NCBI RefSeq assembly: GCF_037975245.1
Contig: NC_092577.1
Coordinates: forward strand, 10,387,513 to 10,451,512
From: Apostichopus japonicus
Lineage: Eukaryota; Echinodermata; Holothuroidea; Aspidochirotida; Stichopodidae
Reading direction: 5' to 3'
DNA length: 64,000 bases
Position 1 is the stretch's first letter. Every line of letters begins with the position of its first letter. Below are positions 1 through 11,285 of this stretch, piece by piece. Below the pieces are notes generated by a model that saw nothing but the letters and a program-made list of their open reading frames with translations, had not been told where the DNA came from and made no database searches. Both the position numbers and the translations under genes were made by a program.

Positions 1-3000
1 CCTACAGTAATCAATATTTAGATTCTCTATAATTGTATACAAGTCCTATCAAGGTATATATGCAGAGATGTACAGTGAGTGTTAAGTAGGTAATATTAGT
101 GTTTGAGCCATTGCCTTAATTTTGGTACTATGAAAGTTCCCATATAATGGTCTAGATACATTCATTTGAATAAATTTTCAGGCCCATAAGAATCATTGAT
201 TGTTGCCTATTCTAAGTTTCCTACCAACATCATGACCCCCTCCCTACAGTAATCAAACTCTTGATTCCTTGCAATCGTATACAAGTCCTATAAGTATATA
301 TGCAGAGATATACAGTGAGTGTAAAGTAGGTATTATTATTGTTTGGATCAACGCCTTAATTTTGGTACTATGAAAGTTCCCATATAATGGTCTAGATACA
401 TTCATTTGAATAATTTTTCAGGCCCATAGGAATCATTGACTATTTCCTATCTTCAGTTGTCTACCCATATCCTGACCCCCCCCCCTGCAGTTATCATTCT
501 TTAGATTCACTGCAATTGTATACAAATGCAGAGATTATTGCCTAGATCCTCTATTCCCTACCCAGATCCTGACCCCCACCCCCTGCAGTAATCAATCTCT
601 AGATATATGTTTATAGCTCCATGATTTAATTGACCAGGGCTGTACAGGCCTACAGTAATAAATATTTAGATTATCTATAATTGTATACAAGTCCTATCAA
701 GGTATATATGCAGAGATGTACAGTGAGTGTTAAGTAGGTACTATTAGTGTTTGAGCCATTGTCTTAATTTTGGTACTATGAAAGTTCCCATATAATGGTC
801 TAGATACATTCATTTGAATAAATTTTCAGGCCCATAAGAATCATTGATTGTTGCCTATCCTAAGTTTCCTACCAAGATCATGACCCCCTCCCTACAGTAA
901 TCAAACTCTAGATTCCTTGCAATCGTATACAAGTCCTATAAGTGTATATGCAGAGATATACAGTGAGTGTAAAGTAGGTATTATTATTGTTTGGATCAAC
1001 GCCTTAATTTTGGTACTATGAAAGTTCCCATATAATGGTCTAGATACATTCATTTGAATAATTTTTCAGGCCCATAGGAATCATTGACTATTTCCTATCT
1101 TCAGTTTTCTACCTATTTCCTGACCCCCCCCCCCTGCAGTTATCATTCTTTAGATTCACTGCAATTGTATACAAATGCAGAGATTATTGCCTAGATCCTC
1201 TATTCCCTAGCCAGATCCTGACCCCCACCCCCTACAGTAATCAATCTCTAGCTATATGTTTATAGCTCCATGATTTAATTGACCAGGGCTGTACAGGCCT
1301 ACAGTAATCAATATTTAGATTCTCTATAATTGTATACAAGTCCTATCAAGGTATATATGCAGAGATGTACAGTGAGTGTTAAGTAGGTAATATTAGTGTT
1401 TGAGCCATTGCCTTAATTTTGGTACTATGAAAGTTCCCATATAATGGTCTAGATACATTCATTTGAATAATTTTTCAGGCCCATAGGAATCATTGACTAT
1501 TTCCTATCTTCAGTTTTCTACCCATATCCTGACCCCCCCCTGCAGTTATCATTCTTTAGATTCACTGCAATTGTATACAAATGCAGAGATTATTGCCTAG
1601 ATCCTCTATTCCCTACCCAGATCCTGACCCCCACCCCCTACAGTAATCAATCTCTAGCTATATGTTTATAGCTCCATGATTTAATTGACCAGGGCTGTAC
1701 AGGCCTACAGTAATCAATATTTAGATTCTCTATAATTGTATACAAGTCCTATCAAGGTATATATGCAGAGATGTACAGTGAGTGTTAAGTAGGTAATATT
1801 AGTGTTTGAGCCATTGCCTTAATTTTGGTACTATGAAAGTTCCCATATAATGGCTTAGATACATTCATTTGAATAAATTTTCAGGCCCATAAGAATCATT
1901 GATTGTTGCCTATCCTAAGTTTCCTACCAACATCATGACCCCCTCCCTACAGTAATCAAACTCTAGATTCCTTGCAATCGTATACAAGTCCTATAAGTAT
2001 ATATGCAGAGATATACAGTGAGTGTAAAGTAGGTATTATTGTTTGGATCAACGCCTTAATTTTGGTACTATGAAAGTTCCCATATAATGGTCTAGATACA
2101 TTCATTTGAATAATTTTTCAGGCCCATAAGAATCATTGATTGTTGCCTATCCTAAGTTTCCTACCAAGATCATGACCCCCTCCCTACAGTAATCAAACTC
2201 TAGATTCCTTGCAATCGTATACAAGTCCTATAAGTGTATATGCAGAGATATACAGTGAGTGTAAAGTAGGTATTATTATTGTTTGGATCAACGCCTTAAT
2301 TTTGGTACTATGAAAGTTCCCATATAATGGTCTAGATACATTCATTTGAATAATTTTTCAGGCCCATAGGAATCATTGACTATTTCCTATCTTCAGTTTT
2401 CTACCTATTTCCTGACCCCCCCCCCCCTGCAGTTATCATTCTTTAGATTCACTGCAATTGTATACAAATGCAGAGATTATTGCCTAGATCCTCTATTCCC
2501 TAGCCAGATCCTGACCCCCACCCCCTACAGTAATCAATCTCTAGCTATATGTTTATAGCTCCATGATTTAATTGACCAGGGCTGTACAGGCCTACAGTAA
2601 TCAATATTTAGATTCTCTATAATTGTATACAAGTCCTATCAAGGTATATATGCAGAGATGTACAGTGAGTGTTAAGTAGGTAATATTAGTGTTTGAGCCA
2701 TTGCCTTAATTTTGGTACTATGAAAGTTCCCATATAATGGTCTAGATACATTCATTTGAATAATTTTTCAGGCCCATAGGAATCATTGACTATATCCTAT
2801 CTTCAGTTTTCTACCCATATCCTGACCCCCCCCTGCAGTTATCATTCTTTAGATTCACTGCAATTGTATACAAATGCAGAGATTATTGCCTAGATCCTCT
2901 ATTCCCTACCCAGATCCTGACCCCCACCCCCTACAGTAATCAATCTCTAGCTATATGTTTATAGCTCCATGATTTAATTGACCAGGGCTGTACAGGCCTA

Positions 3001-3616
3001 CAGTAATCAATATTTAGATTCTCTATAATTGTATACAAGTCCTATCAAGGTATATATGCAGAGATGTACAGTGAGTGTTAAGTAGGTAATATTAGTGTTT
3101 GAGCCATTGCCTTAATTTTGGTACTATGAAAGTTCCCATATAATGGTCTAGATACATTCATTTGAATAAATTTTCAGGCCCATAAGAATCATTGATTGTT
3201 GCCTATCCTAAGTTTCCTACCAACATCATGACCCCCTCCCTACAGTAATCAAACTCTAGATTCCTTGCAATCGTATACAAGTCCTATAAGTATATATGCA
3301 GAGATATACAGTGAGTGTAAAGTAGGTATTATTGTTTGGATCAACGCCTTAATTTTGGTACTATGAAAGTTCCCATATAATGGTCTAGATACATTCATTT
3401 GAATAATTTTTCAGGCCCATAGGAATCATTGACTATTTCCTATCTTCAGTTGTCTACCCATATCCTGACCCCCCCCCTGCAGTTATCATTCTTTAGATTC
3501 ACTGCAATTGTATACAAATGCAGAGATTATTGCCTAGATCCTCTATTCCCTACCCAGATCCTGACCCCCACCCCCTACAGTAATCAATCTCTAGATATAT
3601 GTTTATAGCTCCATGA
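1..3616. repeat. Satellite array with a 648-bp higher-order unit
   Basis: Six head-to-tail units start at 1, 649, 1298, 1704, 2591 and 2997, each with the word CCTACAGTAAT. A full unit has four monomers, each opening with CCTRCAGT: A (1-242), B (243-483), C (484-591) and D (592-648). A and B are clearly paralogous (shared GTATACAAGTCCTAT, TGCAGAGAT and a nearly identical ~70-bp segment around GGTACTATGAAAGTTCCC); C and D are shorter relatives. Unit lengths are 648, 649, 406, 887, 406 and about 620 bp; the odd sizes are loss or gain of one ~240-bp monomer. The array runs off the left edge and ends near 3616 inside monomer D. No coding potential; a reading frame at 2376-2558 lies wholly inside it. 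Confidence 0.95.
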
Positions 3617-4410
3617 TCTTCAGTTCATCTTCAGTTCCCTACAGTTGTAAGTATACATTTATACATAGATTCCGATACGAGTGCATGTGACTTTACCTAC
3701 GTACACTTAATAACAGCCTCTGTGAAGTCACCATGTTAATGATTAACGTTAGTCTATCACTCAATTTGTCCTAATGTCGTTTTCGATCTTCTTTAGTTGA
3801 CGGACTATTATGTAGACAAGCCTTATTTTTAACTTCCAGGGGTCATAAAAATGTAACTTTACTACCCACAAAGCTCAAGAAGTCAAGAGTATGAAAAAGT
3901 TAGGTAATTACTGAGTAAAAATGTAAGTTTACACGGGCAAGTTGTGCACTAATGACTCAACATTTAAGATTGAACCTTTTTTGCGAAACTAGCTGTTCCA
4001 GTGTCCATCCTATGAATACTTGCCAAACATGATTTGGCTGTGTAAATTCGAACTTTGAATATTGATTTCAACTTTATTTCATATGAAAAGAACCTGAAAG
4101 TACTGACCATTGGGTAAATAGGTATGTTGTTTTCAGGCCATATCGGTACATCTATCAAATTTGAAAAACTTGGACGAACAAAGTTGTTTTCGTTCACAAA
4201 ATATGGACATTTCAACATACTATGTGATAGCCATGCTGATTTGTGTGTGCGTATTGTCATGTGATTGTCATTTGGCAGCAATGCTGGTTTGCGAATTTTT
4301 TGTGAATTTTTTAGAGTAATTTTGAGTTGCCCCTCTGACTGGACTACGGAATTGCAAGAAAAACGGCCTTGCCCCACGGTCTAAGACTGATAATAGTGAT
4401 GTAGACCAAG
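3617..4410. other. Noncoding stretch, nothing recognised
   Basis: Single-copy-looking AT-rich DNA to the right of the satellite. Two overlapping minus-strand reading frames (3964-4480) have no recognisable motif or composition bias and are judged chance. Confidence 0.5.
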
Positions 4411-4629
4411 CCCTGGTTAAAATATACCAGGATGGGGTCAAAATTTTACCAGGTTCCGGGTCAGTTTGCCACCTACACAATCCTGGACAACTTGACTAGG
4501 AAATTCTGGTCAAATAAGCTTCACCAAGATCCTGGTTAATTTGTGACCAGGATTAATGGTCAGTTGGTACCAGGATTAATGTCAGAGGTTTAACAAATTA
4601 CCTGGTTCTTTATCCATAGCATAACCAGG
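4411..4629. repeat. Cluster of CCTGG/CCAGG words, possible short TIR element
   Basis: About ten CCAGG or CCTGG words fall within 220 bp, many extended to ACCAGGAT or CCTGGTTA. The outermost pair, CCTGGTTA at 4412-4419 and TAACCAGG at 4622-4629, are inverted copies of each other. No target duplication was found, so the element interpretation is weak. Confidence 0.35.
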
Positions 4630-5218
4630 ATTTTATTCATTATTTAATGAGACATCATTGTCAGATTGTAAACCCACCTCTTTGTCAAATAACCTTAATA
4701 ACCTAGGCCCAGGACAAAAACAGCCTATAGACTTAACACAATTTTGGTAAATTAAGTACTAAGAATCCTTGTTAGATACAGACCCTTAACCTATTCAGCT
4801 GTCTCAGATGTCCTCCTTATGAATGCATCAGGCATTAAAAACTGTCATTTCCCTGGATATTGCATAACAATAGCATTGTAACGTGGCATGGTACGTATTG
4901 AACAAACTGAAACACCAACAAGTAAAAACGTGTACAAAAATAAACAAGTACAAAAACTTGAGGGTGTAACTATCTATTCATAAAACATCTTTAGTAAATC
5001 TTCAATAAACAAATAGTAAAACATGAATGTAAATGTAAGAGAATGTTTGATGGCAAGTGGTGTAAATATATATATAGATTTATAATCAGGCAAATGCATT
5101 AAAAGAATGAGAGGCATAATGGACAGATATTAAGAAGGTAATACTTTAACTAGTGTTTGTATCATATCAATAAGTAAACATGTAAACATTAAAACAATAT
5201 TATGGAGGGTGTTTTACA
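4630..5218. other. Noncoding stretch, nothing recognised
   Basis: AT-rich sequence without a plausible exon, tandem repeat or terminal repeat that I can see. Confidence 0.5.
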
Positions 5219-5862
5219 CAAGGGTGGCTGAAGCACTTTTAATCTGGGGGGGCACCGACATCAAAGGGCACTTTGCAGAAATTCGATTCGACTGATGCAG
5301 CCTTATATTTAGCACCCTTTATAACTCTTATTGTACTATCTTATTTGCGTATACAAATCACTCCATCAACCCCCCCCCCCTCCTCAAGCAAAATTTGTAT
5401 GCTAGCACTGCAATATCCAATGTGCAAATTGGGAAACAAGGAAGTAGTTTTCTTTTGAGACCAAATGAGGTGAAATCATGCTAGTTGCTAATGTAGGAAT
5501 CTTCCGAATTAGAGTTTATTTCTTGTTAGTATCTTAACAAAGTTTTCCTGCAGTGGAAATAGCTTTGAGTTTGACCCACAGAGATTCTTTAAAAGTCTGG
5601 GTCGTGCCAGGATTTGCAAAGTTGTATGCACCACTACCTGAGCGGAGCGCCACCATCGGTTGGCGCAGAGCGTACAATAAAATTGTTGGTTTTACAAACC
5701 CCTCAGATGGCCGGAAACGGCCCTTCCCGAGTGTTCATTCTGGTTCTCTTGCTAATTGAGGCACCTCAATTTTTATGTAGAAAAAGGACACATTTTTAAC
5801 CTGAGGAAAAGTGGGGGGGGGGCACATGCCCCCTGTGCCCCCCCCCGGTTCCGCCGCCCTTG
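5219..5862 (+). mobile_element. Nonautonomous hAT-like element with target-site duplication
   Basis: Ends are CAAGGGTGGC (5219-5228) and its near-inverse GCCGCCCTTG (5853-5862). The 8 bases outside are GTTTTACA (5211-5218) and GTTTCACA (5863-5870), 7 of 8 identical, which fits the 8-bp duplication typical of hAT transposition. The interior has poly-C/poly-G tracts and, around 5640-5740, the core shared by copies near 8.1, 11.1, 28.4, 29.3 and 42.8 kb (GCGGAGCGCCACCATCGG, then AGATGGCCGGAAACGGCCC). No transposase is encoded, so it would depend on a transposase supplied from elsewhere. Confidence 0.75.
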
Positions 5863-6864
5863 GTTTCACATACTTAAAGTACAGCTATTACTACTAAAAT
5901 AATACAGCTAAAATTACTATTGTACAAAAAACATGGATAACACACATGGTGAAAGATTTGAAGTTTAAAGTAAGCATATAACTACAAGTAATTAATTACT
6001 TCAAAAATTTTTTAAGAAAAATAGTGTTTTACTACTGCCTTTAGTCATCTTTCTTAAAATACTCCAGCAGGAGTTGAATAGGGAAATCTTTTGAACTGCT
6101 GAAAATGTTTAGTCATTATTATTCAAAACCCATTGAAATCAATCAAATACAAGGAGGGTTTTGCATACCATGATGAACCATACATGAATTTTGCATCACA
6201 TGTTATTTTTTGCTACAAGGTTGTCAGATGTTGACCTATGTTCCCTTTTGATATGGAACCATGAAAACTATGTACTTCAAACAAGTTTTGATTTCAGTAA
6301 GATTTAATGATAGTTTGAAATTTTCATCACAGTTTCAGTTTGTCAAATGACCCTTGATTCCATGAACAGCAATACCATGTCTATGAAGTTTTAAATATAC
6401 AGCTGATTCTGATTTATCATGCTATGAGTGAAAATAAAAAAGTGTTAAGAAATTGTTCACGAACTGAAAAGTCTTTGACTATCTAAAACAAAAAGTGTTA
6501 TAGAGGACTAGAGGAGAAACTTGATGGACTCACCTCTCCCTAAGGTTGAACTATTAATACTAACTGAATGCATCGTTCTGGTCTTTGACAGATAAGTACA
6601 CACAAATTGAAAGCTCATTTGTAGTTACAATGTATTGAAAACTTAATAACCCGTATGAAGGACGGTAGATTCCCCTTGGGAGACTGGTTGGAAGAATTGC
6701 TACAAATGTTGACAAAGATAGGCCAACTCTAGTACTGAAGATAGGAAGAAAAGTTATAACAAACAAATGATATTGATGTCACGTTTCGACACATTACAAA
6801 CCATTACAATAAAAGAGAATGAACAATAGTTGGAAATAAGTGATGCTGTTTCAAGCGCCTGGCA
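5863..6864. other. Noncoding flank 3' of the SAM-domain gene
   Basis: AT-rich DNA between an hAT-like element and the last exon of the minus-strand gene; its right part is probably 3' UTR or downstream sequence. The frame at 6560-6766 has no recognisable feature. Confidence 0.4.
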
Positions 6865-7185
6865 TCAGTCATCCATTCCTGCTTTCAATGCAGCCCTCAT
6901 TGCAATCAGGGCAGTTGATGTTTTTGATTTGACGTTACTGTCCAGTTCGTAAAGAACCTTCTGGGCAAACTCCCATGTGACCGCACATTGCCACGGATAG
7001 TGAAGGTCTAATACATAGAACAACTTGAAGCAAACATCAAGAGCTTGTAGTAGGGTCTGCTGCTCTAATCCATGCCCATCCGCCACAACAAAATATTGAT
7101 GGGCAGCATTCCGATCACCCATTATTAAGACAAAAGGCTGGCGGTTGTCAACTTCCTCCAAGTATTTGGGCATGTTGGTGCCAAC
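6865..7185 (-). CDS. Exon 3 (terminal) of the SAM-domain gene
   Basis: The acceptor is CTGTTTTTGAAG|GTTGGC. It encodes about 106 residues from VGTNMPKYLEE to ALKAGMDD and a stop. The central FKLFYVLDLHYPWQC block is the most family-like part. The frame stays open upstream to an ATG at 7281, but that extension lies in a repeat (7241-7350) and is probably intronic. Confidence 0.6.
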   Translation of the reverse strand, partial: VGTNMPKYLEEVDNRQPFVLIMGDRNAAHQYFVVADGHGLEQQTLLQALDVCFKLFYVLDLHYPWQCAVTWEFAQKVLYELDSNVKSKTSTALIAMRAALKAGMDD

Positions 7186-10100
7186 CTTCAAAAACAGAAA
7201 AGTGCAGATTAAATATACACTTGCTGGAAAAGAACACTTTGAAGGTATGCTGCATTGGCCCCAAGTATGCCAGATATTCAAATATGGTCACCTTCGGGCA
7301 AAATTGTTAAGTCTTTAACCACCCTGAAAGAAATTTACCTCACAAGACATTCAGTCATCTTTAAGTAACTAGTCATGTCTATAAACAGACTGCAACCTTG
7401 TCTGTTGTAGCCTTATTTTTGGAAGTTCCTTTTTAATTCTTTAAAACAATCAAAACCTTGGAAAATAAGTCCATTAGGAGAGTTCATTTACAACTTTAAA
7501 CAAGGGAAGCTCCCCACTTTTCCCACTACTGCCAGTACTATAAGAACACAAAAAGAAAGCATTTTACAGCATAAAAGAGCATTATAAAAGACTGGTTGTA
7601 AAGACCCAATTGGTTGAAGATACTGCATAGTCACTGCAATTTATCCCATGATTACTAAAATTAACTATTCACTGTGTGTCAGTCCAAAATAGTATGTACC
7701 TGTTCTTCTTGTAATTTTTTCAGGAACTTTTTCATGGTCCCACAGCTTTCACCATTTCTGTTGAGGCTGCTTGGTTTAGCAACAAGAAAGCTTCCTCATC
7801 GATCATGTTCTCTGAAGAAAAAATAGTGAAACATGGTTCAAATGTAATCCCTTTGGTACAGTACGATTGAAGTTAGTTCCCCCACCAAGAGCATTCATCA
7901 AAAAATTATATGAAACATTTTTAACCATTTCTGATTTGAAGCTCCATCTACATAAAATTTGTATTCTATAATCATGTCAATTTAATAAAAACTGTCATTC
8001 ATTAGATCACTACCAGTGTTTCCTCTAAGATCTAAGAGACAGTATTAGTACCAGGGGTGTAGCCAGGATTCTCAAAGTTGTAGGCATGACTATCTGAGTG
8101 GAGAGCCACCATCGGTTGGCGCGAAGCGTACAAGAAAATTTTGGTTTCACAAACCCCCCAGATGGCCGGAAACGCCCCTTCCCGAGTTTGCATTTTGGTT
8201 CCCTGGCCTCTTGGAAGCTTGAGCCACCTCATTCAACATCACTTTTAAACCCCCCCCCCCAAAAAGAAAAAAAAAACGAATTAAAAAAGTACTTAATTCA
8301 ATATTACATAATGTAATTAAAATTAGCAAGGTACATGTACAGAGTAAGCCAGTAACAACAGGCAACAAAGTGCTGCAGCTCTATAAAGTCTGTTAATTAG
8401 CAATAGGCTTATTTGACTGTGGAATGCTTCTCAACTGAAATATTATGTCTGCATTAACGAGTTCTTAACTAGATGTTAAAAATCTGACAAGATCGGATCC
8501 GAGTCTTTTTCGGCAGGTAGAGTGTTGATTAAAACGGCACGCGATACAAATGAGATAAAGCTAAAGTTGGCTCAAATATAGTGCACCACTTGCAATGCAG
8601 GGTAGGAATTTAGATTTGGCTCTGGGGGGCAATTTTGGAAAATGAAAAGCTAAAAAAGCCCCCCTTAATGTATTTATGAGGGCATTTTTAAGGTTTAAGG
8701 GGGCGCTTTCCCAAAGTTCAATATGCTGTTCATGAAAAAGGTTGTAAGCATTCATTCATTCATAAACTGAGCACTACACTTTTTTCCATTTGTGTACAAT
8801 TTGACTAGATTGTGTAGCAAAATGAGATGGGATACTGAACAAATTATTCGGGAGTGTAATTGTAATTTGTAAGTGTTTTTTTTCGCACACGTTACTTTAC
8901 GCACATTACTTTCCACTGAAAAAATTCTTGTGCGGAAAGCAACTTTTTCTTCATCTACCTGTACACTATATTTTTACTCAATTTTAGGATACCAAATTCA
9001 GGCAGGATGATGAAAATAACATGAGAAAGTATCAAAGAACGTTGATAAAGGATGGTTAGACTGAGTTCATGTCAGAAAAGTTAAGCTGAGCTTATAATTT
9101 ACATTTTACAGGAGGCTTGGGGTGTTGGTAATTAGGGATTATTAAAGGAGTATGAGGCAGTCAGCGGATAAAAGGGCAAAGGAACGCCCGCGTTATGAAG
9201 GATTGAGTTTCTAATAAAGTATTAAAAATGCGGTCTGCGTTATGATGGTTTAAAAAAAAATGTTGTAAAAGGCGGTATCTTTTTGATTTTCGCTGGAAAT
9301 GGCTGTATAAGTAAGGGGCTGAGCACGCATTTTGCACCAGATTTACATCTAAAATCATAGGTGATTTTTGTCTTAGCTGCATCGCTTTTGTCCATCCGTG
9401 TCAGGAGGCACTTCATTCTGTTCCTCCCAAAAAAACGGTACTTTCCGCTGAAAAAATCATTGTTTTCTGCTGTCAAATTTGTGTACGGAAAACACTGTTT
9501 TGTTTCAGCTGAAAGTAACGTGTGTGGAAAATAACATTACCCTTGATAGACTAGTTTAACACGTTTATAGGCCTGACACACAGTCCTAGCCTAACTAAGC
9601 AACAATTAACAGTGGGAATTAACATTAGTATGCCTAGCCATTAGTATCAGCAGGCCTAGCCTAATACTGTTAGGCTATGCGTAGCCTATGCACAAACTAT
9701 AAGAGTTGCAATTGTAATATTGTAGTTGCTACACATAAATTTCTGTCATAAAATTTAGCAAAAACACACAAGAGTAACCATTTTTAGTGACCGTTCGCTC
9801 CTTTTTAGGGCATTTATTTACAGGGCGGCATAAGTCACGGCAACTGGTTTAATGTAGGCCTAGCCTTGGCATTGTCTGCATTATATTAGCCTTCGAACAG
9901 GACTGTGCAAAATTTAAGGTACTAAAGTAAAACACATTCCTGTTCGACAGCTAGCAATGTATAGGCTTATCCATTGCTAGACCTGTCCTAACGTTGGGCC
10001 TATAGCCCTTTTACTATGTCAACTTAGTGTTAGCCCACTTCATTGGCCTACCGAACGTCTGTTAAGACAATCGCACGTATTTCAAAGAAAATAGGTTAAA

Positions 10101-10202
10101 CCTTTCTGCATCACAATAATCAAAACAAACGTTACCTTCAAATATGTCATTCAGTGATGATAGGTTCCATTCTGCTAATTTTTCTTTGACAAACTCATCC
10201 AT
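6865..10202 (-). CDS. Three-exon gene: SAM domain plus conserved C-terminal region, exon 2 broken by one base
   Basis: Exons are 10136-10202 (ATG at 10202), 7700-7811 and 6865-7185 (stop at 6865-6867), all with GT/AG borders. Exon 1 ends in phase 1 and exon 2 completes that codon (GAG). Exons 1 and 2 give about 60 residues resembling a SAM domain: MDEFVKEKLAEW, then IDEEAFLLL, then AVGP and MKKFLKKLQEEQ. Exon 3 gives about 105 residues with AAHQYFVVADG and FKLFYVLDLHYPWQC, a combination I associate with uncharacterised multi-copy proteins of fish and marine invertebrates. Between AVGP and MKKF one base is missing (near 7739), shifting the frame. It is not in a long homopolymer, so it may be a real mutation or an assembly error. 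Full product would be about 165 aa. Function unknown; SAM domains usually mediate protein-protein contacts. Intron 1 (7812-10135) holds two repeats. Confidence 0.6.
7241..7350. repeat. Dispersed repeat, pair of 57985-58105
   Basis: About 110 bp similar in the same orientation to 57985-58105: shared GGTATGCTG, ATTGGCCCCAA, TTCAAATATGGT and AATTTACCTCAC. It lies in intron 2 of the SAM-domain gene. No terminal structure was identified. Confidence 0.65.
7700..7811 (-). CDS. Exon 2 of the SAM-domain gene, frameshifted
   Basis: The acceptor is TTTTCTTCAG|AGAAC and the donor AACAG|GTACAT. The 112 bases would need to be 113 to keep frame into exon 3, which starts in phase 0. The two in-frame halves read IDEEAFLLL...AVGP and MKKFLKKLQEEQ, which together complete the SAM domain, so one lost base explains the break. 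Confidence 0.55.
8052..8240 (+). mobile_element. Partial copy of the hAT-like core family
   Basis: Starts with CAGGGGTGTAGCCAGG and contains the core (GAGAGCCACCATCGGTTGG, AGATGGCCGGAAACG). A right terminal repeat was not recognised, so it is truncated or rearranged; it fades into a poly-C/poly-A tract near 8240-8280. It lies in intron 1 of the SAM-domain gene. Confidence 0.6.
8886..9524. mobile_element. Element bounded by 13-bp inverted repeats
   Basis: CACACGTTACTTT (8886-8898) is perfectly inverted as AAAGTAACGTGTG (9512-9524). Inside each end, ACTTTCCRCTGAAAAAAT occurs at about 8908 and 9431 in the same orientation. No target duplication was found and the outer limits are uncertain. Within intron 1 of the SAM-domain gene. 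Confidence 0.45.
10136..10202 (-). CDS. Exon 1 of the SAM-domain gene
   Basis: Sixty-seven coding bases: 22 codons plus one base. The donor is TGAAG|GTAAC. The encoded MDEFVKEKLAEW matches the first helix of SAM domains, which supports this ATG as the start. Confidence 0.55.
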
Positions 10203-10277
10203 GGTTTCTGGCCTGATGTGAAATATTTCGACCGACACTGTGCTAGTTGTGAAAAGCCCGTGAAGTTAGCATGTCAA

Positions 10278-10285
10278 TTACGTCA
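10278..10285. promoter_or_regulatory. CRE-like site upstream of the SAM-domain gene
   Basis: TTACGTCA lies about 76 bp upstream of the exon-1 ATG (minus strand), a usual position for a CREB/ATF half-palindrome in a promoter. No TATA box is evident. Function not shown. Confidence 0.25.
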
Positions 10286-10994
10286 CTGAATTCAACCAGG
10301 AAAGTAGTTAAAAGTTAGAGCGTGATAAAATTCACGTCAGGCTAACCAGAATACAGGGTGGCTGCTAATATTTGAACCCCAATGGTGTCACTTTGAGGTA
10401 ACCAAGATTATTACACCAGGACGTTTTTAGAGTGTATGATTAAATAGGATTTTACACCACATAGATTAATGAGAATGCTGTTACAAACAGTGTGGCTTAT
10501 AACCCAAAACAATCTGATTAGGCTATGTTTTGCACTAAATATTAGAAGAGAAAAATCCATACATTCTAAGCAAATCGACGAATCATAAGCAGGTGCCACT
10601 GCCACATGACTGCCTTTCTAAACTTTACTGGAGAAAATTGAACTTCAAGATGTTCACACCAATTTTTTTTGCTAGTAGTTTTTCGATATCAATGTCTCAT
10701 TTGAAAGAAATATTACGGACAGGATCTCTCTCATCAAACAATCAATATAGCTGAGAGTTCTCAAAACCTATTTACAATAATTCATATTTTTAATGTCAAT
10801 GAAGAATGTCATATTGTCGATGTATCATGCGAAATAAAATAAAAGTAAAAATAGCACAACATGATTTACACTTCATACAGCATATAGCTGCATATCGGAA
10901 ACAGAAACTGGCCAACATGTGAGTAATTATACAGCCTGTTCCCTCCATGTTCATGTGCAAAACCATATTTGACTATTTTTCCTTCTAAGTCAGT
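10286..10994. other. Noncoding stretch, nothing recognised
   Basis: AT-rich DNA between the SAM-domain gene promoter region and the next hAT-like element. Short frames at 10411-10605 and 10866-11048 show no motif. Confidence 0.45.
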
Positions 10995-11285
10995 CAGGCG
11001 CGTAGCCAGGAATTTGCCAAGGGAGGGGCGAAACTGTAGATTCGGCATTGCAAACTATCTAAGCGTAGCGTCATCATTTTGGCGCGAAGCGTACAAGAAA
11101 ATTGTGGCTGAAAATGCCTTCCAGATCGCTGGAAATGGCACTTCCCAGGCCTTGTAAGTTGCATCTTAGCATTTTCTCTTTTGAAAATACTAGCGATATC
11201 ATAAAAATTTTTTTTTTTTTAAATATGCTCAAGGAGGGGGGGGGGGGCGGCTGCCCCTTTCGGCCCCCCCCCAGCTACGCGCCTG
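10995..11285 (+). mobile_element. Short hAT-like element with TIRs and target-site duplication
   Basis: Ends are CAGGCGCGTAGC (10995-11006) and its exact inverse GCTACGCGCCTG (11274-11285). Flanking 8-mers are AAGTCAGT (10987-10994) and AAGTCGGT (11286-11293), 7 of 8 identical. At 291 bp it is the most compact complete copy in the window and defines the family: core near 11060-11150 (GCGCGAAGCGTACAAGAAAA, CGCTGGAAATGGCACTTCCC), then a poly-T tract and a G/C-run block. Confidence 0.85.

Noticed and set aside
2376-2558. 60-codon frame in the satellite
   Set aside because: Lies wholly within satellite monomers and is not a gene.
8044-8292. Target duplication for the 8052 element
   Set aside because: ATTAGTAC and AAAAGTAC agree at 6 of 8, but the second is not next to any recognisable right end.
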